Below, piece after piece: positions 8,792-17,596 of a stretch of DNA of 64,000 nt. How positions within the stretch are numbered: the first letter of the stretch is position 1; every line of letters begins with the position of its first letter. The translations under genes and the position numbers were made by a program. The DNA is taken from contig NZ_QPIB01000009.1 of assembly GCF_003671765.1 (NCBI RefSeq), positions 275,713 through 339,712 of the forward strand, written 5' to 3'. Origin of the DNA: Xenophilus sp. E41 (GTDB lineage Bacteria > Pseudomonadota > Gammaproteobacteria > Burkholderiales > Burkholderiaceae_C). Below the pieces are notes generated by a model. The model was not told where the DNA came from and did not search any database. It saw nothing but the letters and a program-made list of their open reading frames with translations.

Positions 8792-10480
8792 GTGCACGAC
8801 GCCTCCTCCCTCCCAGCGCAACGCGCCGCGCCACGGCGCCGGCCCGACGCCGGCAGCGTGGCGCAATTGCTTGCGGCGGCCTTGTGGCTGCCGCAGGCGG
8901 GGCTGATCGCCTGGGCGGTCCAGCGGCTGGCCGACGGCGGGGGATGGCAGGCGGTGTGGGGGCCGGCGGCGGGCGTACTGGCGCTGGGCCTGCTGCGCGC
9001 GGCCAGCGAGGCCTGGGGCCTGCGCCGCGTCTTCGGCCGCGCGCGAGCCGAACTCTCCGCGCTGCGTGTGCAGGCCACCGCGGCGCTCGCGTCGCGCTCG
9101 CCGGTGGATCGGGCCCGGCCCGCATCCGGCGCCGCGGCCAGCGTGGTGGCCGAGCAGGCCGAAGCGGTGTTGCCCTGGCTCGTGCGCTACCAGCCGGTGC
9201 GGCTGCGCGTGACGGTGATGCCCATCGTCATCGTGTCCGCCGTGGCCTGGTTCTCCTGGGCCGCGGCGCTGGTGCTGCTGGTGGCCGCGCCGCTGATCCC
9301 GCTCTTCATGGCGATCGTCGGCTGGCGCGCACAGGCCGCGAGCGAAGCGCAGATGGTGCGCGTGGGCCAGATGAACGGCTTCCTGCTCGACCGCCTGCGG
9401 GGCCTCGTGACGCTGCGCGCCCTCGGTGCCGTGGACGCGACGGCGGTGCGTCTGCGTGACGCCGCCGAGGGCCTGCGCCAGCGCACGATGGCCGTGCTGC
9501 GCATCGCCTTCCTGTCCTCGGCGGTGCTCGAGCTGTTCTCGGCCCTCGGCGTGGCGATGGTGGCGGTGTACATCGGCTTCCACCTGCTGGGCCACCTGGG
9601 CTTCGGCACCTGGGGGGCACCCTTGACCCTGGGGCAGGGCCTGTTCGTGCTGCTGCTCGCGCCGGCCTTCTTCGAGCCGCTGCGCGACCTGGCCGCCGTG
9701 TGGCACGACCGCGCCACGGGCGAAGCCGCCATCGGGGCGCTCGAGCGCCTGAGCACGCAGGGTCAAGCGCTGCCCGACGCGCGAGCCGATGCGGCGGCAA
9801 CTCGGCCCGTGCGGGCTGCCGGGGCCCTGGCGGTTGCCGTGCGGGGCCTGCGTTTCGCGCACGCCGGCGAAGCGCCGGTCTTCGTGGGTTTCGGCCTGAC
9901 CGTGCATGCGGGCGAGCACGTCGCGCTGATGGGCGCCAGCGGCAGCGGCAAGACGGCGCTGCTGGCCTTGCTTGCCGGCCTGGCCACGCCGAATGCGGGC
10001 GAGATCCGGCTGGGCGATCAAGTGCTCGACAGCGGCAGCGCCGGCGCCTTGCGTGCGCGCATCGGCTGGATGGGCCAGCGTCCCCATGTGTTCGCCGGCT
10101 CGGTCGCCGCCAACGTGGCGCTCGGACGCCCTGCGCTGTCGATGGCCAGCGTCGAGGACGCGATGCGCTTCGCCGCGCTCGACGCGGTGGCGCAGGCCCG
10201 TCCGGCGACCCAGCTCGGCGAGGGTGGCGCCGGCCTGTCCGGGGGCGAGGCGGTACGGCTGGCGCTCGCGCGCCTCGCGGTGCATCCGGATGCCGGGCTG
10301 CTGCTGGCCGACGAGCCGACCGCGCACCTCGATGCCGAGACCGCCGCGCGCGTGGTCGACGCCCTGCTGGCGCTGGCCCGTGGGCGCACGCTCGTCGTCG
10401 CCACGCACGACCCGCGCGTCGCCGCGCGCATGCACCGTGTGGTCACGCTCGGCGCCGACGCGTTGAAGGAGGCAGCATGA
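8792..10480 (+). CDS. cydD: CydD subunit of the CydDC heterodimeric ABC exporter
   Basis: A 562-residue half-transporter. A six-helix membrane domain fills the first 330 residues, then an ATPase domain carries Walker A GASGSGKTALL near residue 380, the signature GLSGGEAVRLALARLA and Walker B LLADEPTAHLD. CydDC exports cysteine/glutathione or handles haem and is needed to assemble cytochrome bd, whose subunits are encoded directly downstream. I chose GTG at 8792 because the longer frame would start inside the promoter and operator. It overlaps cydC by four bases (ATGA). E. coli CydD has 588 residues, so the length fits. Confidence 0.88.
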   Translation: MHDASSLPAQRAAPRRRPDAGSVAQLLAAALWLPQAGLIAWAVQRLADGGGWQAVWGPAAGVLALGLLRAASEAWGLRRVFGRARAELSALRVQATAALASRSPVDRARPASGAAASVVAEQAEAVLPWLVRYQPVRLRVTVMPIVIVSAVAWFSWAAALVLLVAAPLIPLFMAIVGWRAQAASEAQMVRVGQMNGFLLDRLRGLVTLRALGAVDATAVRLRDAAEGLRQRTMAVLRIAFLSSAVLELFSALGVAMVAVYIGFHLLGHLGFGTWGAPLTLGQGLFVLLLAPAFFEPLRDLAAVWHDRATGEAAIGALERLSTQGQALPDARADAAATRPVRAAGALAVAVRGLRFAHAGEAPVFVGFGLTVHAGEHVALMGASGSGKTALLALLAGLATPNAGEIRLGDQVLDSGSAGALRARIGWMGQRPHVFAGSVAANVALGRPALSMASVEDAMRFAALDAVAQARPATQLGEGGAGLSGGEAVRLALARLAVHPDAGLLLADEPTAHLDAETAARVVDALLALARGRTLVVATHDPRVAARMHRVVTLGADALKEAA

Positions 10481-12234
10481 GCCCCCGCCCGGCAGTTCCG
10501 GAGGGGGCTCGCACCGCAGGCGAGGCCGAAGGTGCTTCAATGAACCAGGCCGCCCGAGCTACCGTCGGACCGGCGCTGCGCACGCTGTTCGCGGGCCAGG
10601 CGCGGGCCTTCGCGCTGGGCGCCGCGCTGGCGGTGCTCACCGTCGCGATGGGCATCGGTCTGTTGGGACTGTCGGGCTGGTTCATCACCGCCACGGCGCT
10701 GGCGGGCCTGCAGGCCGCAACGGCCATCGTCTTCGATGTCTTCATGCCTTCGGCCGGGATCCGGCTGCTGGCGCTGGGACGCACCTTCTCGCGCTACGGC
10801 GAGCGCATCGTCACGCACGACGCCACGCTGGGCCTGCTGGCGCGCCTGCGCGAACAGCTGTTCCGTGGCTGGGCGCAGCGGGCACCGGCGCGCGCGCTGG
10901 CCCTGCGCCCCGCGCGGCTGCTGTTCCGCCTGACCGCCGACATCGACGCACTGGAAGCGCTCTACCTGCGGCTGCTGGTGCCGGCGCTGAGCAGCCTGGG
11001 CGCGGCGCTGCTGGCGGGCGTGCTGGTCGGCGTGCACAGCCCGTGGCTGGGTCTGGCGCTCGCGCTGTGGCTGTCGGTCACCGGATGCGCCGTCACCCTG
11101 TGGCTGGCGCGGCGGGCGGCACGGCCCTCGGCCCGGCGCGCGATCGCACTCGAAGCACTGCGTGCGCGCACCGCCGACCTCGTGGCCGGCCAGACCGAGC
11201 TGCTGATGGCCGGTCGCCTCCAGGCACAGCGGCAGGCCATCGCCGCCGCCGACGCACGCATCGCCCGCACCGACGAGCAGCTCAACCGCCTGGAAGCGCG
11301 TGCCGTCTTCATGCAGGGCGCGGCAGGCGCAGTGACGCTGGCGGCGATGGTGCTGGCCGCCGGCTGGCTGGTCGGCGAAGTGCAGGTCGGCGCACCGGTG
11401 GCGGCGTTGTGCATCCTCGTGGCGCTGGCGGCGGGCGAGCCCTTTGCCGCGCTGCGGCGCGGTGCTCTGGAGGCGGGGCGCACTGCCCTGGCGCTGCGGC
11501 GGCTGGCGCCCGCTCTGGGCGCCACGCACGAAGACAACTCACTCGCCGCGCCGGCCGAAGGCGCCGCCGTGCGCATCGAGGCCGCCGAGGTGCGACACCC
11601 CGGCGCATCGCAGGCCGCCCTGCCTGCCCTGTCCTTGCGCATCGGCCCCGGCGAGCGCGTCGCGCTGGTCGGCCCGAGCGGTGCGGGCAAGTCCACGCTG
11701 CTGGCCCTGGTGGCCGGCGAGATCGCCGCGGCGCGCGGCAGCGTGCAGGCGCTGCCTGCCAGCTGGCTCACGCAGCGCATCGACCTGTTCGAGGACTCGT
11801 TGCGCGACAACCTCCGCGTCGCCGCCCCCGCGGCCGACGACGCCACACTGCGCGCCGCGCTCGACGATGCCGGCCTGGGCGCCGACGTCGCCGCGCTGCG
11901 CGCACAGCTCGACACGCCGCTGGGCGAGGGCGGCCTCGGTCTTTCGGGCGGCCAGGCCCGCCGCCTGGCGCTGGCGCGCCTCTTCCTCCATGCGCGGCCG
12001 CTGTGGCTGCTCGATGAGGCGACGGAGGCGCTCGATGCCCCCACCGCCAACGACCTGCTGGCGCGTCTGCGCGTGCGCGCCGCCGGCCACACGTTGCTGA
12101 TCGCCACCCACCTGCGCCGCGAGGCTGCGCTGGCCGACCGGCTGCTGCGCATCGACCACGGCCGGGTGGTGCAGGACCTGCGCCGTGGCACCCCCGAATT
12201 CGAGGCGGCGTTGTCCGCGCTCAGACCGGACTGA
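10477..12234 (+). CDS. cydC: CydC subunit of the CydDC ABC exporter
   Basis: A 585-residue partner of CydD. Membrane helices span roughly residues 30-320 and include the segment GLSGWFITATALAG, typical of CydC. The ATPase has Walker [12 protein letters not shown] near residue 400, the signature GLSGGQARRLALARLF and Walker B LWLLDEATEALD. The ATG overlaps the cydD stop and is preceded by AAGGAGG, so the two are translationally coupled in the expected 1:1 ratio. cydA follows 33 bases later. Confidence 0.93.
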   Translation: MSPRPAVPEGARTAGEAEGASMNQAARATVGPALRTLFAGQARAFALGAALAVLTVAMGIGLLGLSGWFITATALAGLQAATAIVFDVFMPSAGIRLLALGRTFSRYGERIVTHDATLGLLARLREQLFRGWAQRAPARALALRPARLLFRLTADIDALEALYLRLLVPALSSLGAALLAGVLVGVHSPWLGLALALWLSVTGCAVTLWLARRAARPSARRAIALEALRARTADLVAGQTELLMAGRLQAQRQAIAAADARIARTDEQLNRLEARAVFMQGAAGAVTLAAMVLAAGWLVGEVQVGAPVAALCILVALAAGEPFAALRRGALEAGRTALALRRLAPALGATHEDNSLAAPAEGAAVRIEAAEVRHPGASQAALPALSLRIGPGERVALVGPSGAGKSTLLALVAGEIAAARGSVQALPASWLTQRIDLFEDSLRDNLRVAAPAADDATLRAALDDAGLGADVAALRAQLDTPLGEGGLGLSGGQARRLALARLFLHARPLWLLDEATEALDAPTANDLLARLRVRAAGHTLLIATHLRREAALADRLLRIDHGRVVQDLRRGTPEFEAALSALRPD

Positions 12235-12267
12235 GAAGAGAACAGGAAAAGGAAAGGAAACCCACCC

Positions 12268-13875
12268 ATGGACCTCGACATCGTCGCGCTGTCGCGATTG
12301 CAGTTCGCACTCACGGCGCTCTATCACTTCCTCTTCGTGCCGCTCACCATCGGGCTGGCCATCGTCATCGCCATCATGGAGACGGTCTACGTGATGACCG
12401 GCCGCACCGTCTGGCGCGACATGACCAAGTTCTGGGGCGTGCTGTTCGGCATCAACTTCGCGATGGGCGTGGCCACCGGGATCGTGATGGAGTTCCAGTT
12501 CGGCATGAACTGGAGCTACTACAGCCACTATGTGGGGGACGTCTTCGGTGCGCCGCTGGCCATCGAGGGGCTGATGGCCTTCTTCCTCGAAGCCACCTTC
12601 GTCGGCCTGTTCTTCTTCGGCTGGGACCGCCTGTCGAAGGTCGGCCACCTGGTCGCGACCTGGTGCGTGGCACTGGGCTCCAACTTCTCGGCGCTGTGGA
12701 TCCTCATCGCCAACGGCTGGATGCAGAACCCCGTGGGCGCGCAGTTCAACCCGCAGACCATGCGCATGGAGGTGACCGACTTCTTCGCCGTGCTGACCAA
12801 CCCGGTCGCGCAGGCCAAGTTCGTCCACACCGTGTCGGCCGGCTACGTGACCGCGGCGCTCTTCGTGCTGGGCGTGTCGGCCTGGTACCTGCTCAAGGGC
12901 CGCCACGTGCAGCTCGCCAAGCGGTCGATGACGGTGGCCGCGTCCTTCGGCCTGGCCGCCGCGTTGTCGGTTGTGGTGCTGGGCGACGAGAGCGGCTACC
13001 TCTCGACCGAGCATCAGAAGATGAAGCTGGCCTCCATCGAGGCGATGTGGAAGACCGAGCCGGCGCCGGCCGCTTTCACCGCCTTCGGCTTTCCCGACCA
13101 GGCTGCACGCGAGACGCACTTCGCCGTCCACATCCCCTGGGCCATGGGGCTGATCGGCACCCGCTCGCTGACGACCGAGATTCCCGGCATCGAGGACCTG
13201 GTCAAGCGCGCCGAAGTCCACATCCGCGACGGCCTCAAGGCCTACGACGCCCTGCAGCGGATCCGTGCCGCGAAGACTGACGCCGACGTGCCGCCGCAGG
13301 CGCGCGCCGACTTCGAGGTCAACGGCGCCATGCTGGGCTACGCGCTGCTGCTCAAGCGCTATGTCGACGATCCACGCCAGGCCACGCCCGAGCAGATCGC
13401 AAGGGCCGCCTGGGACACCGTACCGCAGGTCGCGCCGCTGTACTGGACCTTCCGCATCATGGTCGGCCTGGGCATGTTCTTCATCCTGCTGACGGCGACC
13501 TTCTTCTGGCTCTCGGCCCGCCGCCGGCTCGATGCGCATCCCTGGCTGCTGAAGGTGGCGCTGTGGTCGATCCCGCTGCCCTGGATCGCCGCCGAGTGCG
13601 GCTGGTTCGTCGCCGAGTTCGGCCGCCAGCCCTGGGTGATCGAGGGCGTGCTGCCCACCGCAGTGGCCGTGTCCAACCTGGGCGCGGGCACGCTGCTGCT
13701 GACCATCGCCGGCTTCGTGGCGATCTACACCGTGCTCTTCGTCATCGAGATGAAGCTGATGCTCAAGGCGATCCGCAAGGGCCCCGCCGAGCACCCGATG
13801 GCGCCGGTCGAGAGCTTCCGTGCCGAGGCCGATCCCGAACTCGCCGCGCGCCCCGCGCTCGCGCCCGTGCGCTGA
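12268..13875 (+). CDS. cydA: cytochrome bd ubiquinol oxidase subunit I
   Basis: A 535-residue integral membrane subunit that carries the three haems and the quinol site of cytochrome bd. The N-terminus [20 protein letters not shown] places the haem b595 ligand at His20. [15 protein letters not shown] holds the b558 His, and [13 protein letters not shown] is the conserved quinol/haem motif. The periplasmic loop around residues 250-390 is long and resembles the E. coli L-type Q-loop, so this is a true bd-I-like oxidase rather than a short-loop CIO form. It is a high-affinity terminal oxidase useful at low oxygen or under nitrosative or sulfide stress. Confidence 0.97.
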   Translation: MDLDIVALSRLQFALTALYHFLFVPLTIGLAIVIAIMETVYVMTGRTVWRDMTKFWGVLFGINFAMGVATGIVMEFQFGMNWSYYSHYVGDVFGAPLAIEGLMAFFLEATFVGLFFFGWDRLSKVGHLVATWCVALGSNFSALWILIANGWMQNPVGAQFNPQTMRMEVTDFFAVLTNPVAQAKFVHTVSAGYVTAALFVLGVSAWYLLKGRHVQLAKRSMTVAASFGLAAALSVVVLGDESGYLSTEHQKMKLASIEAMWKTEPAPAAFTAFGFPDQAARETHFAVHIPWAMGLIGTRSLTTEIPGIEDLVKRAEVHIRDGLKAYDALQRIRAAKTDADVPPQARADFEVNGAMLGYALLLKRYVDDPRQATPEQIARAAWDTVPQVAPLYWTFRIMVGLGMFFILLTATFFWLSARRRLDAHPWLLKVALWSIPLPWIAAECGWFVAEFGRQPWVIEGVLPTAVAVSNLGAGTLLLTIAGFVAIYTVLFVIEMKLMLKAIRKGPAEHPMAPVESFRAEADPELAARPALAPVR

Positions 13876-13897
13876 GCCACCCCGAGGAATTGCAACC

Positions 13898-15052
13898 ATG
13901 ATCCTTCACGAACTCATTTCCTACGACGTGCTGCGCGTCGTCTGGTGGCTGCTGCTGGGCGTGCTGCTGGTCGGCTTCGCGGTGACCGACGGCTTCGACC
14001 TCGGCACGGGTACGCTGCTGCCCTTCGTGGCCCGCAACGACCTGGAACGGCGGGTCGTCATCAACACCGTCGGCCCGGTGTGGGAGGGCAACCAGGTGTG
14101 GCTGATCCTGGGCGGCGGCGCGATCTTCGCGGCCTGGCCGCACATCTATGCGGTGTCCTTCTCGGGCTTCTACCTGGCGATGTTCGCCATCCTGGTCGCG
14201 CTCATCCTGCGGCCGGTCGCCTTCAAGTTCCGCAGCAAGCGCGAGGACCCGGCCTGGCGCAGCCGCTGGGACTGGGCGCTCTTCGTCGGCGGCTTCGTGC
14301 CTTCACTGATCTTCGGCGTCGCGATGGGCAACGTGCTGCAGGGCGTGCCCTTCCGCTTTTCGCCGGAGATGCACATCTTCTACGACGGCAGCTTCTTCGG
14401 CCTGCTCAATCCCTTCGCCGTGCTCTGCGGCCTGGTGTCGGTCGCGATGCTGGTGATGCACGGCGCCGCCTGGCTGGTGCTGAAGTCCGGCGGCGCGGTG
14501 GCGGCCCGGGCACGGGCGGCAGGCATCGGCGCCGCGTTGCTGGCCGCCGCGCTCTATGTGCTGGCCGGCGTGGCGCTGTCGCTGTGGGTGCAGGGCTACC
14601 AGGTCACGAGCCCGGTGGTGAGCACGGGCCCGTCGAACCCGCTGCTCAAGACCGTCGGCCTCCAGGCGGGCGCGTGGTTCGCCAACTATGCGGCGCACCC
14701 GGCGCTGTGGGTCGTGCCGGCGCTCGGCGTCGCCGGGCCGCTGCTGGCCGCCCTCGGCCTGGCGGCGCGGCGCGAACTGCTGGCGCTGCTGGCCAGCGGC
14801 GCGGGCATCGCCGGCATCGTGCTGAGCGTGGGGGTGTCGATGTTCCCCTTCATCCTGCCCTCGTCGATCGACCCGCGCGCCAGCCTCACGGTGTGGGACT
14901 CGTCCTCGAGCCACCTCACGCTCTTCATCATGCTGGTGTGCGTGCTGATCTTCCTGCCGATCATCCTGGCCTACACGAGCTGGGTCTATGCGGTGCTGCG
15001 CGGCAAGGTCGATCCGAGGGCGATCGAGGACGAACGCACCCACGCCTACTGA
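13898..15052 (+). CDS. cydB: cytochrome bd ubiquinol oxidase subunit II
   Basis: A 384-residue membrane protein with eight to nine helices. It has the family pattern [19 protein letters not shown] near residue 25 (the conserved Asp of the proton path) and [19 protein letters not shown] near residue 60. The C-terminus has the [14 protein letters not shown] segment typical of CydB. It forms the heterodimer with CydA. The start follows GAGGAAT; the gene begins 22 bases after cydA. A long upstream in-frame extension overlaps cydA and is not used. Confidence 0.96.
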   Translation: MILHELISYDVLRVVWWLLLGVLLVGFAVTDGFDLGTGTLLPFVARNDLERRVVINTVGPVWEGNQVWLILGGGAIFAAWPHIYAVSFSGFYLAMFAILVALILRPVAFKFRSKREDPAWRSRWDWALFVGGFVPSLIFGVAMGNVLQGVPFRFSPEMHIFYDGSFFGLLNPFAVLCGLVSVAMLVMHGAAWLVLKSGGAVAARARAAGIGAALLAAALYVLAGVALSLWVQGYQVTSPVVSTGPSNPLLKTVGLQAGAWFANYAAHPALWVVPALGVAGPLLAALGLAARRELLALLASGAGIAGIVLSVGVSMFPFILPSSIDPRASLTVWDSSSSHLTLFIMLVCVLIFLPIILAYTSWVYAVLRGKVDPRAIEDERTHAY

Positions 15053-15081
15053 CCACGGCACCCATCAAGAAAGGACACCCC

Positions 15082-15204
15082 ATGTGGTATTTCGCCTGGC
15101 TCCTGGGCCTGCCCCTGGCCGCCGCCTTCGCGGTGCTCAACGCGATGTGGTTCGAGCTGATGGAGGACGACGCCATCCGCCGCGACAAGACACAGAAGCC
15201 GTGA
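15082..15204 (+). CDS. cydX: CydX, small accessory subunit of cytochrome bd
   Basis: A 40-residue single-helix protein beginning MWYFAWLLGLPLAAAFAVLN, then a short acidic/basic cytosolic tail. The N-terminal MWYF-W-LG pattern and the length match the CydX/YbgT family, which stabilises haems and activity of bd oxidases. The start is preceded by AAAGGACACCCC, and the gene lies 29 bases after cydB as last gene of the operon. Small-gene callers often miss it. Confidence 0.92.
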   Translation: MWYFAWLLGLPLAAAFAVLNAMWFELMEDDAIRRDKTQKP

Positions 15205-15247
15205 AGCCCAGGTCGGCGCCGAGGCGCTGGCCGTTCGACGAGGTGGT

Positions 15248-15835
15248 TCAGCCCGTCTTCTTGCCGGCAGCCTTGCGGCCGGCGGCGCCGGTGATGCGGT
15301 CCTTCAGGCCCAGCACCTTGGTCACCGTGGCGCCCATGCCCATGAGCTTGAGCGCAGTCTCCGGGGCCAGCTTCTGCACGTCGTCGAACCAGGTCATCAA
15401 CCGGTCGATCAGATCGTGCATCTCGCGCATGCGCTGCTGCGCATGGCGTTCCTCGTCGGTGTGCACCTCCTCGAGCAGCGCACCACGCAGCATCGAGAGC
15501 GTCGGCTCGATCTCGCGCCGGCGCCGCTCCTCGGCCAGCACGCGGAAGATCTCCCACACGTCGGCCGGCGCCTCGAAGTACTCGCGCCGGTCGCCGGGCT
15601 GGTGGCGCAGCTGCACCAGCCGCCAGGCCTGCAGCTCCTTCAGGCCCATGCTTACGTTCGAGCGAGAGAAGGCGAGCAGCTCGCCGATCTCGTCGGCGTT
15701 GAGCGGCTTCTGCGAAAGGAAGAGCAGGGCGTAGATCTGCCCCACGGTGCGGTTGATGCCCCAGCGGCTGCCCATCTCGCCGAAGTGGGCGACGAACTGG
15801 CGGTTCAGGGGTGGGAGTTCGGCGGGAGAGCTCAT
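15248..15835 (-). CDS. MarR/GbsR-type transcriptional regulator next to cyd
   Basis: A 195-residue protein with an N-terminal winged helix-turn-helix (KPLNADEIGELLAFSRSNVSMGLKEL, roughly residues 43-68) and a mostly helical C-terminal region. It ends in a basic Ala/Lys-rich tail. The GbsR/MarR-like family includes repressors that respond to choline, redox or unknown signals. The gene converges on cydX (43-base gap), and the palindrome 28 bases before its start matches the one at the cyd promoter. It is therefore likely self-regulating and a regulator of cytochrome bd expression; whether it represses or activates cannot be read. Confidence 0.8.
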   Translation of the reverse strand: MSSPAELPPLNRQFVAHFGEMGSRWGINRTVGQIYALLFLSQKPLNADEIGELLAFSRSNVSMGLKELQAWRLVQLRHQPGDRREYFEAPADVWEIFRVLAEERRRREIEPTLSMLRGALLEEVHTDEERHAQQRMREMHDLIDRLMTWFDDVQKLAPETALKLMGMGATVTKVLGLKDRITGAAGRKAAGKKTG

Positions 15836-15856
15836 CCCGCCATTGTGGCGCGCTGC

Positions 15857-15880
15857 TGAAGATTCAGGAATTTCTGAATT
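15857..15880 (-). promoter_or_regulatory. operator of the cyd-linked regulator gene
   Basis: TTCAGGAATTTCTGAA (15863-15878; 14 of 16 bases palindromic) lies 28-43 bases before the regulator start. The match to the cyd operator extends outward on the left: TGAA-N-ATTCAG-N-AATT-N-CTGAA is shared. It points to autoregulation. Confidence 0.68.
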
Positions 15881-15955
15881 TCCTGGTTCGCTGTCGGCGA
15901 CCGGCCTGCGGCGCAGCGCGTCGGCCGATGAGCGAGGCGCGATGGCGCCGCGCGC

Positions 15956-16378
15956 TCATTTCCAGGGCGTGGGCTCCGGCACCTCGGCCGCGGGCTCGAC
16001 GTCGATGCTCTTGAAGTCCGCCGGCGACACGATCTCCAGGTACTCCATGTCGGGCGAGTAGTCGAAGAGGTAGTGCCGGATGCCGGGGCGCTGGTGCACC
16101 ACGTCGCCAGCTTCCACCAGCGTCTCCTTGTCCTCGTACATGAAGCGGGCCCAGCCCTTGACCATGATGACGATCTGGAAGTCCGCCTCGTGGCGGTGCC
16201 AGCCCGTGCCCTTTTCGGGGGCCATGTTCGCCTTGACCAGATGCGCGATCACCTTGCCGTGCGTGGCGTCGGCGATGCCGAGGTCACGGTAGAGGAAGAA
16301 GTCGCGCAGGCCGCCGCCGACGTAGTCGGTGTCGCCAGGCTTCACATGGGAGAACTTCGTCGCCGTCCGATCCAACAT
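15956..16378 (-). CDS. cupin-domain protein
   Basis: A 140-residue small cupin. The metal-site motif appears as GTGWHRHEADFQIVIMVKGWARF near residues 58-80 (His-x-His and Glu-like ligands) and a second motif HQRPGIRHYLFDYS near residue 95. Cupins of this size are dioxygenases, isomerases or small-molecule sensors. The start at 16378 follows AAGGAGTGCCCC. It is the last gene of a leftward group EthD-like/cupin behind paaY, so it may serve aromatic catabolism, but no function is assigned. Confidence 0.8.
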   Translation of the reverse strand: MLDRTATKFSHVKPGDTDYVGGGLRDFFLYRDLGIADATHGKVIAHLVKANMAPEKGTGWHRHEADFQIVIMVKGWARFMYEDKETLVEAGDVVHQRPGIRHYLFDYSPDMEYLEIVSPADFKSIDVEPAAEVPEPTPWK

Positions 16379-16457
16379 GGGGCACTCCTTGGCAGTGAGG
16401 GGGATGCTGCGTCGCAGCACGCATAAAGCATTCCTGCCGGCGGTGCCCCGTCGTGGT

Positions 16458-16769
16458 TCAAACGACGACCTCGCTGATCTGCATCACCGGCGCGATGTCG
16501 GTGTAGTTGCGGATGTCGCCGTTGATCTCCTTCGCGTGCGGGCCGAAGGCGGCCTGGAAGCTCTGCACGGAGTCGCACAGGATGTGGCACATCGCCACGT
16601 AGGCGGGCGCGGATCCCGGGGCCGGGCCGCCCAGCCCCTTGTCGACCTGGTAGCCGCGGCAGGCCTCGCCCATGCGGGCCTGCACCAGCGGCATGTGCTT
16701 GTCGCGGTAGTAGTCGTGGTCGAAGCGCGCACCGTCGGTGTGCGGGTACATGACGCTGACACGGATCAT
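16458..16769 (-). CDS. EthD family small protein
   Basis: A 103-residue ferredoxin-like-fold protein of the EthD/REDY family. The signature is MIRVSVMYPHTDGARFDHDY followed by DKHMPLVQARMG, with the DHDYYRDKH block characteristic. EthD proteins are small dimeric alpha/beta barrels found beside cytochrome P450, polyketide and aromatic-degradation genes; their chemistry is mostly unknown. It lies 36 bases after paaY on the same strand and is preceded by AAGGAGACTCCG. A Gly/Pro-rich insertion near residue 48 is unusual but short. Confidence 0.82.
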   Translation of the reverse strand: MIRVSVMYPHTDGARFDHDYYRDKHMPLVQARMGEACRGYQVDKGLGGPAPGSAPAYVAMCHILCDSVQSFQAAFGPHAKEINGDIRNYTDIAPVMQISEVVV

Positions 16770-16805
16770 CGGAGTCTCCTTGGGGGCTTGGGAATTCGGT
16801 GGCGC

Positions 16806-17408
16806 TCAGCCACGCTTGGTGGCGATCAGCGGCTTCACGTCCGGCGCCTGCAGGCGTGGGCGGTCGGCCTCGACCTGCGCCAGCGGGGCCACTTCGCGCA
16901 GGCTGGCCAGGCTGCGGCGCGTGAGGTCCTGGTAGGTGAGGGTGCCCTCGTGCTTCCAGGCCATCTCCTGCTCGGTCAAGGGGCGCTTGACCTTCGCCGG
17001 CACGCCGGCCACCAGCACCTCGGGCGGGACCTGCGTGCCGGCCGGCACGAAGGCGCAGGCGGCGACGATGGCGCGCTCGCCGATCACCGCGTCGTCCATC
17101 ACCACCGCGTTCATGCCCACGAGGGCGTCGCGGCCCACGATGCAGCTGTGCAGCACCGCGCCATGGCCGATGTGGCCGTTCTCGCGCACCACCGTGTCGT
17201 GGGCCGGGAAGCCGTGCACCACGCAGGTGTCCTGCACGTTCGAGCCGGCTTCCAGCACGATGCGGCCGAAGTCGCCGCGCAGGCAGGCGGCCGGGCCGAC
17301 GTAGCAGCCGGGACCCACGATGACGTCGCCGATCAGCACGGCGGTGGGATGCACATAGGCGCTCGGGTCCACCACGGGGACCACGCCTTCGATGGCGTAG
17401 CAGGGCAT
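16806..17408 (-). CDS. paaY: PaaY-type gamma-carbonic-anhydrase-like hexapeptide protein
   Basis: A 200-residue left-handed beta-helix protein. It begins [20 protein letters not shown] and continues with hexapeptide repeats ([20 protein letters not shown] and others) up to about residue 150, then a C-terminal helix. His residues in [10 protein letters not shown] and NGHIGHGAV are the metal ligands of the gamma-carbonic anhydrase fold. PaaY is a thioesterase that hydrolyses the inhibitory 2-hydroxycyclohepta-1,4,6-triene-1-formyl-CoA side product in phenylacetate catabolism. It is divergent from paaG, sharing the PaaR-type operator region. AGGAG precedes the ATG by about 11 bases. Confidence 0.88.
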   Translation of the reverse strand: MPCYAIEGVVPVVDPSAYVHPTAVLIGDVIVGPGCYVGPAACLRGDFGRIVLEAGSNVQDTCVVHGFPAHDTVVRENGHIGHGAVLHSCIVGRDALVGMNAVVMDDAVIGERAIVAACAFVPAGTQVPPEVLVAGVPAKVKRPLTEQEMAWKHEGTLTYQDLTRRSLASLREVAPLAQVEADRPRLQAPDVKPLIATKRG

Positions 17409-17490
17409 GGGCTCAATGTCTCCTGATGCGGGCGCGCCGGCCAGCGGGTGCGGCTTTGGCGGGCCTCGGGTTTTCACGGGGAAGCATGAC

Positions 17491-17535
17491 TTGCGTCAAC
17501 GCAGGCGAGGATTCTATGATCTGCCGACCGGTCGG
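17491..17535 (+). promoter_or_regulatory. paaG promoter with TetR-type (PaaR) operator
   Basis: A -35 box TTGCGT (17491-17496) and a -10 box TATGAT (17515-17520) are spaced by 18 bases. The perfect palindrome CCGACCGGTCGG (17524-17535) follows directly, over the expected start of transcription. The TetR-family gene at the end of the operon is the natural binder; PaaR of Burkholderiales is reported to bind CCGACCGGTCGG-like sites, from memory. A second small inverted repeat, TGCGT-CA-ACGCA, covers the -35 region. Confidence 0.75.
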
Positions 17536-17596
17536 TCGAAAGTATTTTCTTCGACAGGACCGCGGTGTAGACCTCATAAGAGACCCGGAGACTCCC

